This document shows, piece after piece, positions 1-8,873 of a DNA stretch of 64,000 nucleotides. Position numbers and translations under genes: made by a program. This DNA comes from Streptomyces xylophagus (GTDB lineage Bacteria; Actinomycetota; Actinomycetes; Streptomycetales; Streptomycetaceae). A model generated the notes under the pieces. The model was not told the origin of the DNA, ran no database searches, and saw only the letters and a list, made by a program, of their open reading frames with translations. Every line of letters begins with the position of its first letter. The stretch's first letter is position 1. The stretch is taken from NCBI RefSeq assembly GCF_000716435.1, contig NZ_JNWO01000034.1:1-64000 (forward strand). The letters run 5' to 3'.

Positions 1-58
1 ACCACCGAGATCTACACGTAAGGAGTCGTCGGCAGCGTCAGATGTGTATAAGAGACAG
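1..58 (+). other. Illumina Nextera adapter contamination
   Basis: Bases 1-17 match the 3' end of the Illumina P5 oligonucleotide, 18-25 (GTAAGGAG) look like an i5 index, and 26-58 match the Nextera Read 1 adapter, ending in the Tn5 mosaic end AGATGTGTATAAGAGACAG. This is library-construction sequence left at the contig end, not genome. True genomic sequence starts at 59. Translating through it on the minus strand adds a spurious tail containing SYTHLTLPTT to the neighbouring permease. Confidence 0.98.
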
Positions 59-2084
59 CCCCCACGGCCACTATCGCCTCGCCCACCACAACTCCCAGCA
101 CCTGCACCCGAGTAGCCCCCGCGAGCCTCAGTGACCGCAGTTCCACACCCCGCGCGGACATCGCCATCAACAGCGTCGTGGCGAGCGAAATCCCCCCGTA
201 TATAAGGGAGATGCCCAACACCACGAACAACCCGAGCCGAGTCCGATCCCCGCCCTGACCACCCCCGCCACCCCACACCCCCATCCGCGGATACGCCTCC
301 GCCAACCACGCCCCCGCACTCCGCACAGTCCCCCCGGACGCCCTCAACTCGGCCACCACCCGCGCCCGTTCAGCAGCCCCGCCGTCTCTGACCCGTACGT
401 CCAGCCGATCCACCCCCGCCCCCGCCGCGTTCGCCGCCGTCACATATGCGCCGTTGTCCCCGGTCCCGCGCGCCAGCACCGCCACGATCCGCAGCCGGGT
501 CGCCCGCCCGTCCCCGAGCCACACCCGCACCCACGTGCCGACCGTGTGCCGCTCCCACTCCTCGTTCACGACGATCGAGCGGTCGTCCAACTCCCTTACG
601 TCACCGGCGACCACCGGCAACCGCGTGACCTCGGCGAACGCCCGCACATCCCGCACGGCACGGGCATCGGACCGGATGAGAGCGGTACCGCCCTCCCGTA
701 CGAAGACCGCAGTCGAGGCGGACGCGGAAACGACTGCCCCCGGAATCCCTGGAACCCCCGCTGCTCCCGACACCCCCGACACCCCCGGCACCCCCGGCAC
801 CTTCAACCCCTCACCCGTGACGACGATTTGCGCCCGAGTCCGCTCCCGCGCCTCCGCCGCCCGCGCCCCCGCGACCGTCCACGCCGACCCCAGCAACGAA
901 CCCGCCAGTGCCACCGTCACCAGAACAGGCGCCGCGACAGCGGCAGTTCGCCGCACCGAAGTGGCCGCGTTCTCGCGGATCAGCAGCCCACAGGCCCCCG
1001 GCAACCGCACCAGCAGTCGTACGACAGGGCCCACCAGCGCCGGTGCCAGCGCGGCCACCGCCGTGATGAGGATCATCGGCTGGGTCGTGTACGTCTTCCG
1101 TTTCAGCAGGTCCGCCGGGTCCGTCCACAACGACCGGGCGAGCAGGGCCAGTCCGGCCGCCAGCAGCAGCCCGCCGATCAGCCGACGTGACCACGGCAGC
1201 ACCCCTGTGTCCACCGCCGCCTCCCGCAACGCCTCCGCCGGCCCCACCCGCCCGGCCCGTCGCGCCCCCGTCCACGCCCCGGTGAGCGCCACCAACACCC
1301 CCGCCCCGAAGGCGACTTCGTACGGCCAGCGCACCTCCTCCCGCAGCGTGAACCACGTCGGCGCCACCCCGCCCTCGACCAGCGCCCGCACCAACCAGGG
1401 CGCCGCCCACACCCCCAGCGCGCAACCGGCCGCCGATGCCACGACGCCCACCACCCCCGCCTCCCCGAGCAGCGTCCGCCGTACCTGACCCGGAGTCGCC
1501 CCCGCCATCCGCAGCAGCCCCAACTCCCTTCTCCGCAGGGCGATCACGAAGGCGAAGGTCGACGCCGTGACGAACGCGGACACGAAACCGGTGACCCCGG
1601 CGGCCGTGCCGAGCAGCGCGACGACGGACACCAACTGCTGGGCGTCACGCGCCGCGGCCGGATCGGCGAGCCGGCGCGAACTCCCCGTCAGCACACGCGC
1701 CCGCCCACCCACCACCGCCCGCACGGCGCCGACCGGTGCGTCGACCCCGACCGCGTCCCGCCGCCCGCCGCCGTCCATCTTCACCGGTCCCAACGCCCGC
1801 AAGTCGGCCAGGAGTTGGTTGTCCACAGGGTGTGGATGAGCGAGCTTCTTCGACACCCGGGCGGTGGACGGACCCCGCCGCACCTCCACCGTCAGCGTGT
1901 CCCGGCCCATCACCACGACCGGCGAGGACGCGAACCGTTCCGGCGCCCGGCCCGACGCACCGACCGCCGAGGCGAGCCCCGCGACCGTCGAGGCCATCAC
2001 CGCGACACCGAGCGCCACGGCGACGAAGGAACCGAGCAGCGAGACCCACCGGGTACGCAACGACGACAGGATCAGGATCAGCAC
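59..2084 (-). CDS. FtsX-like ABC transporter permease, 3' end missing
   Basis: Membrane subunit of a MacB/FtsX-type ABC exporter. About 675 codons remain from a GTG start at 2084. The N-terminal helix (LLGSFVAVALGVAVMAS) is followed by an extracytoplasmic stretch, a first FtsX block (RRRELGLLRMAGATPGQVRR, typical of the coupling helix), several membrane helices, a large second extracellular region and the start of a second FtsX block (SARGVELRSLRLAGATRVQV). The last helix and stop codon are lost at the contig edge, where the reading frame runs into sequencing adapter. The GTG start overlaps the stop of the upstream ATPase gene by 7 nt, so the two are translationally coupled. The substrate cannot be told from sequence. 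Confidence 0.9.
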
Positions 2085-2821
2085 GGCACGCCCTCCAGAT
2101 CCGTCAGGCGCGCCGCCACCTCGGCGGCGGACGGCGCGCGCAACTCCCCGCTCACCCGCCCGTCGACGAGGAATACGACCCGGTCGGCGTACGAAGCGGC
2201 CACCGGATCGTGCGTGACCAGGACCGTCGTCTGCCCGCCCCCGCTCCCATCACAGCCCCCGTCCACCAACTCCCGCAGCAGCAGGAGCACTTGACGACTG
2301 GTGACGGTGTCCAGCGCCCCCGTCGGCTCGTCCCCGAACAGCACCGCCGGGCGCGTGATCAGCGCCCGCGCCAAGGCAACCCGTTGCTGCTGCCCACCGG
2401 ACAGCTGCGACGGCCGGTGCCCGGCCCGCTCCGCCAGCCCCACCCGCTGCAGCGCCTCGCGCACGGCCCCGCGCGAGGGACGACGCCCGGCCAGCCGTAG
2501 TGGCAACGCCACGTTCTGTGCGGCGGTGAGGGAGGGGAGGAGATTGAAGGACTGGAAGACGAACCCGATCCGCTCCCTCCGCAACAGCGTCCGCCGCCGT
2601 TCGCCCAGCGCGGCCAGCTCCACCCCGTCCACGGTCACGGTCCCGCCGTCGGGCCGTTCCAGCACCGCCGCGCACTGCAACAGCGTCGACTTCCCCGACC
2701 CGGACGGCCCCATCACCGCCGTGAACGTCCCGGTGCCGAAGTCCAGGTCCACCCCGTCGAGGGCGCGGACGTCGCCGTAGTGACGCCGTAGCCCCCGAAT
2801 CCGTACGACTGTCTGTGTCAT
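2078..2821 (-). CDS. ABC transporter ATP-binding protein (LolD/MacB type)
   Basis: ATPase partner of the adjacent FtsX-like permease, 247 residues, the usual length for this family. Visible motifs are Walker A (GPSGSGKST), the signature LSGGQQQR, and Walker B with following Asp/Glu (VLFGDEPTGALD). The frame is open further upstream, but ATG at 2821 (MTQTVVRIRGL) is chosen because the family starts just before the first beta strand and the upstream codons are low-complexity. It overlaps the permease gene by 7 nt, and together they form a two-gene export operon. No regulator lies directly beside it. Confidence 0.93.
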   Translation of the reverse strand: MTQTVVRIRGLRRHYGDVRALDGVDLDFGTGTFTAVMGPSGSGKSTLLQCAAVLERPDGGTVTVDGVELAALGERRRTLLRRERIGFVFQSFNLLPSLTAAQNVALPLRLAGRRPSRGAVREALQRVGLAERAGHRPSQLSGGQQQRVALARALITRPAVLFGDEPTGALDTVTSRQVLLLLRELVDGGCDGSGGGQTTVLVTHDPVAASYADRVVFLVDGRVSGELRAPSAAEVAARLTDLEGVPC

Positions 2822-2935
2822 GCCCCCATCGCACCGCGTCCGGCCCGCGCGGACACGACCACCAGCGGGCGTCCCGGAGGTGGGCCCAGCCCTACCCACC
2901 CGAAGACCCCCGCCGTCCCATGACACGATCGACGG

Positions 2936-4045
2936 GTGAGCAGCACGACCGGCACCGTCGAGCGCGCCTTCGAGGCCGCCCTCTACACCGACACCCACGA
3001 CGCCCTAGACGCGGGCGCCTCGATCCTCGCCGCCGACCCCGCGTCGGACGCCGAACTGGCCCGGCGCGGACGGGAGTTCGTGGCGGCGGCCTGGCGGCGC
3101 GGATGGCAGCCCGCAGATGTCGTACGACTGGTGCGGCGCGACCTGGACGACGTCCACGTACGACTCGTGTCGGCGCTGATCCGCGCGCAGGCGCCGGACG
3201 ACCGGGCGCGCGGCCCCCGCTGGTCCGCCCAACTCGACGACCTGAGCCCCGAGGAGCCACCCCGCACGGACCGGTTCACGCACGCCACCACCGTGCTGGA
3301 GCTGTACCGTCTGCTGCTGCGCCTGCCGAGTCTCGAACCCCTGGACGAACCGAAACGGCACGACAGCCGCCGTCCCGCCTCCCGCATGCTCACCCGGATC
3401 CGCGCGCTGCTCGCGAAGGCGGAGGCGACCGGGTTCCCGGAGGAGGCGGAGGCGTTGAGCGCCAAGGCGCAGGAGTTGATGGCGCGGCACAGTATCGACG
3501 AGGCGCTGCTCGACGCGCAGGCGCCGGCGAAGGACGCGCCCGGCGCGTGCCGGATCGGGGTCGAGGCGCCGTACGAGCAGGCGAAGGCGGTGCTGCTGGA
3601 CGCGGTCGCCGGCGCGAACCACTGCCGGGCCGTGTGGAACGAGGCCTACGGTTTCTCGACCGTCGTCGGCTTCGAGGGCGATCTGGAGGTGGTCGAGCTC
3701 CTCTACACCTCACTCCTCGTGCAGGCCACGACCGCGATGACGCGGGCGGAGGCGGCCCAGCGGGCGGGTGGCCGCAGGCGGACCAAGACCTTCCGGCAGT
3801 CCTTCCTCGCGGCCTATGCCCACCGCATCGGGGACCGGCTGGCGCAGGCCGCCGAGACACAGGTGACCGACGACCTGCTCCCGGTGCTCGCCACCCGCGA
3901 GGTCGCCGTCACCGACCGCGTCGACGAGATGTTTCCGGAGACGACCACGACCCGCCTGCGCGGGATCACCGACGAGGCGGGCTGGACGGAGGGCGCCGAG
4001 GCGGCGGACCGGGCACAGGTGAGGGCCCGCCCACCGCTCGACTGA
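2936..4045 (+). CDS. DUF2786 domain-containing protein
   Basis: Protein of 369 residues. The centre carries the DUF2786 signature: a helical segment RMLTRIRALLAKAEATGFPEEAEAL followed within twenty residues by AQELMARHSIDEALL (residues about 150-190). The remainder is charged and helical, with no signal peptide or membrane segment. The GTG start has no clear ribosome site and sits six bases after CACGAT, so the transcript may be leaderless. Divergent from the ABC exporter. Function of the family is unknown; SprT-like or DNA-related roles have been guessed elsewhere but nothing here shows that. Confidence 0.85.
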   Translation: MSSTTGTVERAFEAALYTDTHDALDAGASILAADPASDAELARRGREFVAAAWRRGWQPADVVRLVRRDLDDVHVRLVSALIRAQAPDDRARGPRWSAQLDDLSPEEPPRTDRFTHATTVLELYRLLLRLPSLEPLDEPKRHDSRRPASRMLTRIRALLAKAEATGFPEEAEALSAKAQELMARHSIDEALLDAQAPAKDAPGACRIGVEAPYEQAKAVLLDAVAGANHCRAVWNEAYGFSTVVGFEGDLEVVELLYTSLLVQATTAMTRAEAAQRAGGRRRTKTFRQSFLAAYAHRIGDRLAQAAETQVTDDLLPVLATREVAVTDRVDEMFPETTTTRLRGITDEAGWTEGAEAADRAQVRARPPLD

Positions 4046-4055
4046 CGGGAGTTGT

Positions 4056-4574
4056 TCAGTCACCGGCCTGCGTGAAGGCGCTGACCGAGGCGTCCGAGTC
4101 GCTCACGGAGGTCTTGCCCTGGACGGGGCCGTACGACCACTTGTAGCTCGCGGTGTCGCTGCTGCCGGGCAGGGTGAGGACCAGCTTCGTCGCGGCCAGG
4201 CTCAGCTTGCCGCCCGCCGCGCCGCGTACGTAGGTGATGGTGAAGGACGCCGCGTCGCCCTTGGCGAGCTTCAGCTTCTGCGCCTTGGCACCCTTCTGTG
4301 TGGCGAGGGCGACCTTCGTGCCGCCGGCCTCCAGGGAGGCACCGGGGAAGCCGTCCAGCGTGCACGGCTTGCTCTGGTTGGTGATCGACACGGGAACCTC
4401 GCCCGTGTCACCGGCGGACGGAGCGGTACTGGCGGGCCCGACCTGGACACCGACTCCGTCGAACGAGCAGGCGGAGCCGTTCTTGCTGTCGGCCGAGCCA
4501 CCACCACTGCCGTTGCAGGCGGTCAGGAGCAGGGCCGACGCGAGGGCGGTGACGGCGAGGGAAATGGTGCGCAT
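4056..4574 (-). CDS. DUF4232-type secreted lipoprotein
   Basis: A 172-residue lipoprotein. The N-terminus (MRTISLAVTALASALLLTACNG) has a short basic start, a hydrophobic core and the lipobox LLTAC, so Cys is lipidated after signal peptidase II cleavage. The mature part is a single beta-rich domain with the DUF4232 pattern (two Cys, VPVSITNQSKPCTLDGFPGASL). ATG at 4574 is chosen because the signal peptide begins there although the frame is open upstream. It ends 10 nt from the convergent DUF2786 gene. A second, unrelated lipoprotein lies about 550 bp further on. Role at the cell surface is unknown. Confidence 0.88.
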   Translation of the reverse strand: MRTISLAVTALASALLLTACNGSGGGSADSKNGSACSFDGVGVQVGPASTAPSAGDTGEVPVSITNQSKPCTLDGFPGASLEAGGTKVALATQKGAKAQKLKLAKGDAASFTITYVRGAAGGKLSLAATKLVLTLPGSSDTASYKWSYGPVQGKTSVSDSDASVSAFTQAGD

Positions 4575-4608
4575 GAGGGGATCATCCCGCACGGGAGGAC
4601 ACTCCGCC

Positions 4609-4816
4609 GACACGACGGGGTTCGGGTAAGACCGGGTTACGGCACGACTGGCCTCCGGCACGACTGGCCTCCGGCACAACCGGGCAACGGCACGACGGGC
4701 CTGTGGCAAGACCCGGCCATGGCACGACTGGCCTTTGGCACGACTGGGGTACGGCACGGCAGGGCTCCGCTACGGCTGGGCTCTGCTACGACCTGCCTCG
4801 AGCACGACCTGCCTCC
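4609..4816. repeat. 16-bp tandem repeat, 13 in-register units
   Basis: Thirteen consecutive degenerate 16-bp units with consensus near GGCACGACTGGCCTCC. Units begin at 4609, 4625, 4641 and every 16 bp to 4801, with no slip in register. The two at 4641 and 4657 are identical and outer units diverge. Because 16 is not a multiple of 3, the array would cycle through all frames and is unlikely to be coding. It lies upstream of the lipoprotein gene that starts at 4574. Confidence 0.9.
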
Positions 4817-5128
4817 GGCACCGAAGATGCCGCCCCCACCCCCGCCCCACCGCAAGCCGCCGACGGCGAGCCCGCCCCGCTGGGACCACCCGCACCCGAC
4901 GACGAACCCGCCACAAACAGCGCACGCAGTGGCGGCGAAGCCGTCACGGAGGGCGCGCGCGAAGGCGACGGACCTGCCGCAGCCGCCCCCACCGGCCACG
5001 GAGCACCCGCGCCCGCCGACGGCGAACCCGCCCCACAGGGGCCACCCGCAGTCGACGACGAAACCCGCACGGGCGGTGCGGGTGGGAACACAAAGGCGGC
5101 CGAAGGCGAAGCCGAGGCCGTCGATCCG
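4817..5128. other. Non-coding, low-complexity region with an imperfect duplication
   Basis: No convincing gene. A roughly 55-bp segment at 4858-4912 recurs imperfectly at 5014-5069, both containing GCCGACGGCGA and GACGACGAA. Open frames exist on both strands but are Pro/Ala/Gly-rich with no start context or domain. Together with the 16-bp array it fills the space between two lipoprotein genes. Confidence 0.5.
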
Positions 5129-5680
5129 CTACGACCCGACGCTCGCCGTAGCCAGCCCGGACGGCAGCTTCCCGCCCTCCGCCCGGGTGTAGGTCTCCTT
5201 CCCGAGACTCCCCGACCAGGTGACCGCAAGGCCCGACTTACTGACGGAGCCGACCATTCCGCTAGCCCGGGCCTTGCTGCCGTCCGTGCACGTGAGATGG
5301 ATCATCTGCATACCCGCCTCCTCACCGGCGGTCCCGCTGCACACACTCCCCCCGGTGGTGAAGAGCCCGGCCTCCTTACCGGTGATCACCAGCGCCACGG
5401 CCTTGCCGTCGGTCGTGGCGAGCCAGCTGCCCTGCAGCCCGTCGGACGCGGCCGACGGACTGCTGCCGGTGGAACCCCCGGTATCCGCGGTCGAGGTCGC
5501 GGTCGCGCTCGAGGTCACGGACGCGCTCGGCGTGGACGAGGAATCGTCCGTCGAGTCGCCACCACTGCACGCGGTCAGTACAAGCACGCCCGCCAGACCA
5601 GCGGCCGCGGCCACGATCCGTACCGTCGACACCGTCGACACGGTCGACCCGGCCGACACCGTCGAATTCGCCGTAGTCAC
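5129..5680 (-). CDS. Secreted lipoprotein of unknown function
   Basis: A 183-residue lipoprotein. After a Thr/Ser/Val-rich start (STVSTVSTV, encoded by repeated GTCGAC-type triplets) there is a hydrophobic core and the lipobox LVLTAC. A Ser/Thr-rich linker (about residues 43-80) tethers a small domain beginning LQGSWLATTDGKAV, with two Cys (CSGTAGE and LTCTDGS) that could form a disulfide. The shape suggests a small beta-barrel surface protein. No family is recognised. It runs in the same direction as the DUF4232 lipoprotein gene but is separated by about 550 bp of repeats. Confidence 0.82.
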   Translation of the reverse strand: MTTANSTVSAGSTVSTVSTVRIVAAAAGLAGVLVLTACSGGDSTDDSSSTPSASVTSSATATSTADTGGSTGSSPSAASDGLQGSWLATTDGKAVALVITGKEAGLFTTGGSVCSGTAGEEAGMQMIHLTCTDGSKARASGMVGSVSKSGLAVTWSGSLGKETYTRAEGGKLPSGLATASVGS

Positions 5681-5755
5681 TGGTAGCTCCCAAGCTGTAG
5701 CCGGACGGCCGCCCGGTCGGCCTTGGCCGGGACGACCGCAGCAAGCTACCAGGGG

Positions 5756-6061
5756 CTACCAGGAGGATTTACGAACGCCGGGTAGGTATCCGCTGTGAGC
5801 CTGCCCGCGCAGATTCACCCGGGACAGCCCGAAGGCGCGGAAGTAGCCGCGGGGCCGTCCGTCGACCTGGTCGCGGTTGCGCACCCGGGTGGCGCTGGCG
5901 TCACGCGGCTGACCACGCAACTCCCGCTGGGCAGCGGCCCGTTCGGCCTCGCTGGAGCCGGGCCGCCGGATGATCTCCTTCAACTCGGCCCGGCGCGCGG
6001 CATACCGCGCGACAACCCGCTGCCGCTGTTCGTTCTTCGCGACCTTGCTCTTCTTCGCCAT
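5756..6061 (-). CDS. rpsN: 30S ribosomal protein S14, zinc-independent (C-) paralogue
   Basis: 101 residues beginning [20 protein letters not shown] and containing the S14 core [18 protein letters not shown] segment (here [23 protein letters not shown]). It is the long form without the CxxC zinc-ribbon cysteines found in the 61-residue C+ form. Small-subunit head protein. Its ATG overlaps the rpmB stop by one base (TGATG), so it is coupled to rpmB. In actinobacteria such C- paralogues are switched on by zinc starvation through Zur. Confidence 0.95.
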   Translation of the reverse strand: MAKKSKVAKNEQRQRVVARYAARRAELKEIIRRPGSSEAERAAAQRELRGQPRDASATRVRNRDQVDGRPRGYFRAFGLSRVNLRGQAHSGYLPGVRKSSW

Positions 6062-6297
6062 CAGATCCGCACCCCCCGGGCACGGATCCTGGCCACGGCC
6101 GTCTCGACGCCGATCGCGTCGACGGTCTTGATCCCCTTGGTGCTCAGCCGCAGCCGTACGTAACGGCCCTCGCCTGGCAGCCAGTAGCGCTTGGACTGGA
6201 TGTTCGGGTCGAAGCGGCGCGAGGTGCGCCGGTGGGAGCGGGAGATGCGGTTGCCGAAACCGGGCCGGGTGCCGGTCAGCATGCAGTGGGCGGACAC
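6061..6297 (-). CDS. rpmB: 50S ribosomal protein L28, zinc-independent (C-) paralogue
   Basis: 78 residues with the L28 core [26 protein letters not shown]. The N-terminal zinc ligands of the C+ form (CDVCGKGP) are replaced by CMLTGTRP, leaving one Cys, so this is the C- version. Divergent from rpmG with the Zur-like palindrome between them, and coupled to downstream rpsN by a one-base overlap. Expected to replace the zinc-binding L28 when zinc is scarce. Confidence 0.95.
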   Translation of the reverse strand: MSAHCMLTGTRPGFGNRISRSHRRTSRRFDPNIQSKRYWLPGEGRYVRLRLSTKGIKTVDAIGVETAVARIRARGVRI

Positions 6298-6343
6298 GAG
6301 TGACGTACCTCTCCTCGATCGGGGCCGTAGCCGATGCTGCTAA

Positions 6344-6358
6344 TGGAATTCATTTTCA
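6344..6358. promoter_or_regulatory. Zur-like operator between rpmB and rpmG
   Basis: TGGAATTCATTTTCA is a 7-1-7 inverted repeat with 5 of 7 matching pairs, close to the actinobacterial Zur pattern TGAAAATNATTTTCA (read on the minus strand as TGAAAATGAATTCCA). It sits in the 74-bp divergent region, 14 bp before rpmG and 47 bp before rpmB, in an AT-rich patch unlike its surroundings. It fits repression of both arms by Zn-bound Zur. Confidence 0.75.
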
Positions 6359-6371
6359 GTAAGGTACCAGC

Positions 6372-6536
6372 ATGGCTCGCAACGAACTCCGCCCGGTCAT
6401 CAAGCTCCGGTCCACCGCCGGCACCGGCTACACCTACGTGACCCGCAAGAACCGCCGCAACGACCCCGACCGCCTGACCCTGCGCAAGTACGACCCGGTC
6501 GTCGCCCGCCACGTCGACTTCCGAGAGGAGCGCTGA
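6372..6536 (+). CDS. rpmG: 50S ribosomal protein L33, zinc-independent paralogue
   Basis: 54 residues, [48 protein letters not shown]..., the full length of L33. The four zinc-ribbon cysteines of the C+ form are absent. The ATG lies 14 bp after the Zur-like palindrome, and rpmE2 starts six bases after its stop, so this is the first gene of the rightward rpmG-rpmE2-cobW-rpsR operon. Confidence 0.95.
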   Translation: MARNELRPVIKLRSTAGTGYTYVTRKNRRNDPDRLTLRKYDPVVARHVDFREER

Positions 6537-6541
6537 CCGAG

Positions 6542-6790
6542 ATGCGCGAGAACATCCACCCGCCCTACGGCCCGGTCGTCTTCCGTGACCGCGCCGCGAA
6601 CCACGCCTTCCTCACCCGCTCGACGATGACGAGCGCGAAGACGATCGAGTGGGAGGACGGCAACACGTACCCCGTAGTGGACGTCGAGATTTCCGACATC
6701 AGCCACCCCTTCTACACCGGCACGGCCCGCGTCCTGGACACGGCCGGCCGCGTGGAGCGCTTCGAGCGCCGGTACGGGAAGCAGGACTGA
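6542..6790 (+). CDS. rpmE2: 50S ribosomal protein L31 type B
   Basis: 82 residues of the B-type L31 ([19 protein letters not shown], ending [13 protein letters not shown]), which lacks the zinc-binding cysteines of type A. Type B L31 replaces the zinc form during zinc starvation. Starts five bases after rpmG and is followed two bases later by the CobW-like gene; GAGAGGAG at the end of rpmG supplies the ribosome site. Confidence 0.95.
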   Translation: MRENIHPPYGPVVFRDRAANHAFLTRSTMTSAKTIEWEDGNTYPVVDVEISDISHPFYTGTARVLDTAGRVERFERRYGKQD

Positions 6791-6792
6791 CC

Positions 6793-8478
6793 GTGCCCGA
6801 CCTCTCCGTCGCGATCGTCGCCGGCCTGCACGCCGACGCCCGCAGAGCGACCGTCGCCCAACTCCTCCACGACGTCCCCGGCAGCGTCGTACTCCACCAC
6901 GACCTCGCTACGGCGGCGGCGGGCGTCGTCGTCCGCACGACCAGGGACGCCACCGGCATCCTCTCCCTCGTCGAGACCCCCCTCGTCAACGACTGCGCGT
7001 GCTGCGCGCTCCGCGAGGACCTGGTCCCGGAACTCCGCCGACTGGCCTCGTCCGGTCAAGTCCCGCTTGCCATCGTCGAGTTGTGGGACTCCGTCGAACC
7101 CAAGGCGATGGCCGAGGTAATCGCGTCCGGCGGCCTGACGCTCACCGGCGTCATCACGGCAGTCGACGCAGCACTGCTTCTTCCATATCTGGGCAACGGC
7201 GACGACCTCTCCACAGCCGGCCTCGCAGCGGCGGCCACGGACCAGCGCACGATCGCGGACACCTTCGCCCGCCAGCTGGAGTACGCCCCCGTCCTCGCCG
7301 TCCTCGACTCCGACCAGGCCGACGACGAAGACCGCGAGCTACTGGGCCAGTTGCACCCGACGGCACGCCAAATCCCGCTTGGGCAAGGTGACTTGAGGTG
7401 GGATGCCATCGAGCGCGACGACTTGACGGGCTCCACCCAGCCTCCGCAGGGCGACTTGGAGGACTCCGCCCCGCCTCCGCACGGCGACCTGGCGGACTCT
7501 GCCCCGCCTACTCGCGGCGACTTGGAGGGCTCCGCCCAGCCTGCGCCCGGCAACTCGGCGGGCACCGCGCCACCTCTACACGGGGACCCTGCGGACTCCG
7601 CCTCACTCCCGCGCGATGGCTTGACGGGTACCCAGCCTCCGCACGGCGACCTGGCGGACTCTGTCTGGCCTGCGCATGGTGGCTCGGCGTGTTCTGCCTC
7701 GCTTCCGCCCGGCGATCTGGCGGACGCTGCCCCGCCCGCACATGGTGACTCGGCGAGCTCCGCCTCGCCCCCGCGCCAGGACTTGGCGGGCTCCGCCCAG
7801 CCTGCGCGCGGCGACCTGGTGGGCCCCGCCCAATCCCCGCACGGTGACTTGGCAGGCCCCGACCAGCCCCCGCATGGCGACTCAGGGGACTCCACCCCAC
7901 CCCCGCACCGCAACTCGCCGAGCTCCCCCCAACCCCCGCGCAGCCCACTGGCATCCGCCGCCCTCGCCGGTTTCGACGTAGAAGCCGCTGCCGCCGCCCA
8001 ACACCCCGCCTGCGCCCTCCTCCCCGTCGAGGCCGACAACCACGGTGTGTCCACGTTCGTCTGGCATCGGTGCCGGCCCTTCCACCCGGAGCGGCTGTAC
8101 GACGCGTTGGAGGATCTGACCTGTGCCGCCGCCCGCAGCCGGGGGCGGTTCTGGCTCGCCGACAAGCCCGACTCGTTGCTGCACTGGGACGCGGCGGGCG
8201 GTGCTCTGTGTGTGGAGAGCGCGGGGCCTTGGCTGGCGTCATTGCCGGACGCCGCCTGGGAGTTGGTGCCGCCGGTGCGTCGTGCCGCCGCCGCGCTGGA
8301 CTGGCATCCGGAGCACGGCGACTGCTGTCAGCACCTCGTCTTCACCTCGCCCGGCCTGGACCGCGACGGACTCGAACAGCTCCTGGAGTCCTGCCTGTTG
8401 ACCGACACCGAGTACGCCGCCGGACGCGCCGCCTGGAAACGCCTCCCGCCCGCCTTCGACACCCTCCTGGAGATCTGA
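6793..8478 (+). CDS. CobW/COG0523-like protein with degenerate P-loop and 11-residue repeats
   Basis: 561 residues from GTG 6793, two bases after rpmE2. The N-terminal G-domain relative ([25 protein letters not shown]) has no GxxGxGKT P-loop. The metal-binding CxCC motif is kept (DCACC, Cys68, Cys70, Cys71), and the C-terminal CobW_C domain is clear ([23 protein letters not shown]). Between them, residues about 208-386 are a tandem array of roughly sixteen 11-residue units near [13 protein letters not shown]0523 proteins are GTP-dependent metal chaperones, and its place among zinc-independent ribosomal proteins suggests a role in zinc handling. GTP hydrolysis is doubtful without the P-loop. 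Cell location: cytoplasm. Confidence 0.85.
   Translation: MPDLSVAIVAGLHADARRATVAQLLHDVPGSVVLHHDLATAAAGVVVRTTRDATGILSLVETPLVNDCACCALREDLVPELRRLASSGQVPLAIVELWDSVEPKAMAEVIASGGLTLTGVITAVDAALLLPYLGNGDDLSTAGLAAAATDQRTIADTFARQLEYAPVLAVLDSDQADDEDRELLGQLHPTARQIPLGQGDLRWDAIERDDLTGSTQPPQGDLEDSAPPPHGDLADSAPPTRGDLEGSAQPAPGNSAGTAPPLHGDPADSASLPRDGLTGTQPPHGDLADSVWPAHGGSACSASLPPGDLADAAPPAHGDSASSASPPRQDLAGSAQPARGDLVGPAQSPHGDLAGPDQPPHGDSGDSTPPPHRNSPSSPQPPRSPLASAALAGFDVEAAAAAQHPACALLPVEADNHGVSTFVWHRCRPFHPERLYDALEDLTCAAARSRGRFWLADKPDSLLHWDAAGGALCVESAGPWLASLPDAAWELVPPVRRAAAALDWHPEHGDCCQHLVFTSPGLDRDGLEQLLESCLLTDTEYAAGRAAWKRLPPAFDTLLEI
7414..7950 (+). repeat. 33-bp coding tandem repeat in the CobW-like gene
   Basis: About sixteen imperfect 33-bp units encode the 11-residue motif [11 protein letters not shown]. 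Conserved positions are Gly-Asp-Leu and Ser-Ala. One unit near 7615-7640 is a residue short. The array is Pro/Gly/Asp/Ser-rich and likely disordered. It interrupts what is normally a short linker between the G domain and CobW_C. Confidence 0.88.
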
Positions 8479-8480
8479 CC

Positions 8481-8714
8481 GTGCCCCGCAAGCCCGAGCG
8501 CAGGCCGACCAAGTCCCGCCGTAACCCCCTGGACGCGGCCGGAGTGACGTACATCGACTACAAGGACACCGACCTGCTGCGGAAGTTCGTCTCCGACCGC
8601 GGCAAGATCCGCAGCCGCCGGGTCACCGGCGTATCGGCCCAGCAGCAAAGGCAGTTGGCCGCTGCGATCAAGAACGCCCGGGAGATGGCATTGTTGCCGT
8701 ACGCGACCCGATAG
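8481..8714 (+). CDS. rpsR: 30S ribosomal protein S18, paralogue
   Basis: 77 residues from GTG 8481, [43 protein letters not shown]..., the S18 core with the IDYKD and [12 protein letters not shown] signature. Starts two bases after the CobW-like stop and ends the Zur-type operon. It lacks the Cys residues of the C+ S18 form. A second, main S18 is expected elsewhere in the genome. Confidence 0.94.
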   Translation: MPRKPERRPTKSRRNPLDAAGVTYIDYKDTDLLRKFVSDRGKIRSRRVTGVSAQQQRQLAAAIKNAREMALLPYATR

Positions 8715-8873
8715 CCGCCCGCTCCCGGAACACCCGCGCCCCGGTACGCGTCTTCACTAGTGCATGTTCTGTGCGGAAGTAGCGGAAGCACATGTCCCGC
8801 ACGGACTGGGGCAGACGCTGGAACGGCATCGGTAAAGCAGTCGTCAAAGCTGTAACCGGAGGACCACGCCCCG

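Noticed and set aside
4609..4816. The tandem 16-bp array considered as a CRISPR.
   Set aside because: There are no unique spacers; units are contiguous and no cas gene is near.
4703..5686. A 327-codon plus-strand frame across the repeat region and antisense to the second lipoprotein.
   Set aside because: It lacks a ribosome site, covers a degenerate tandem array and opposes a clear lipoprotein gene.
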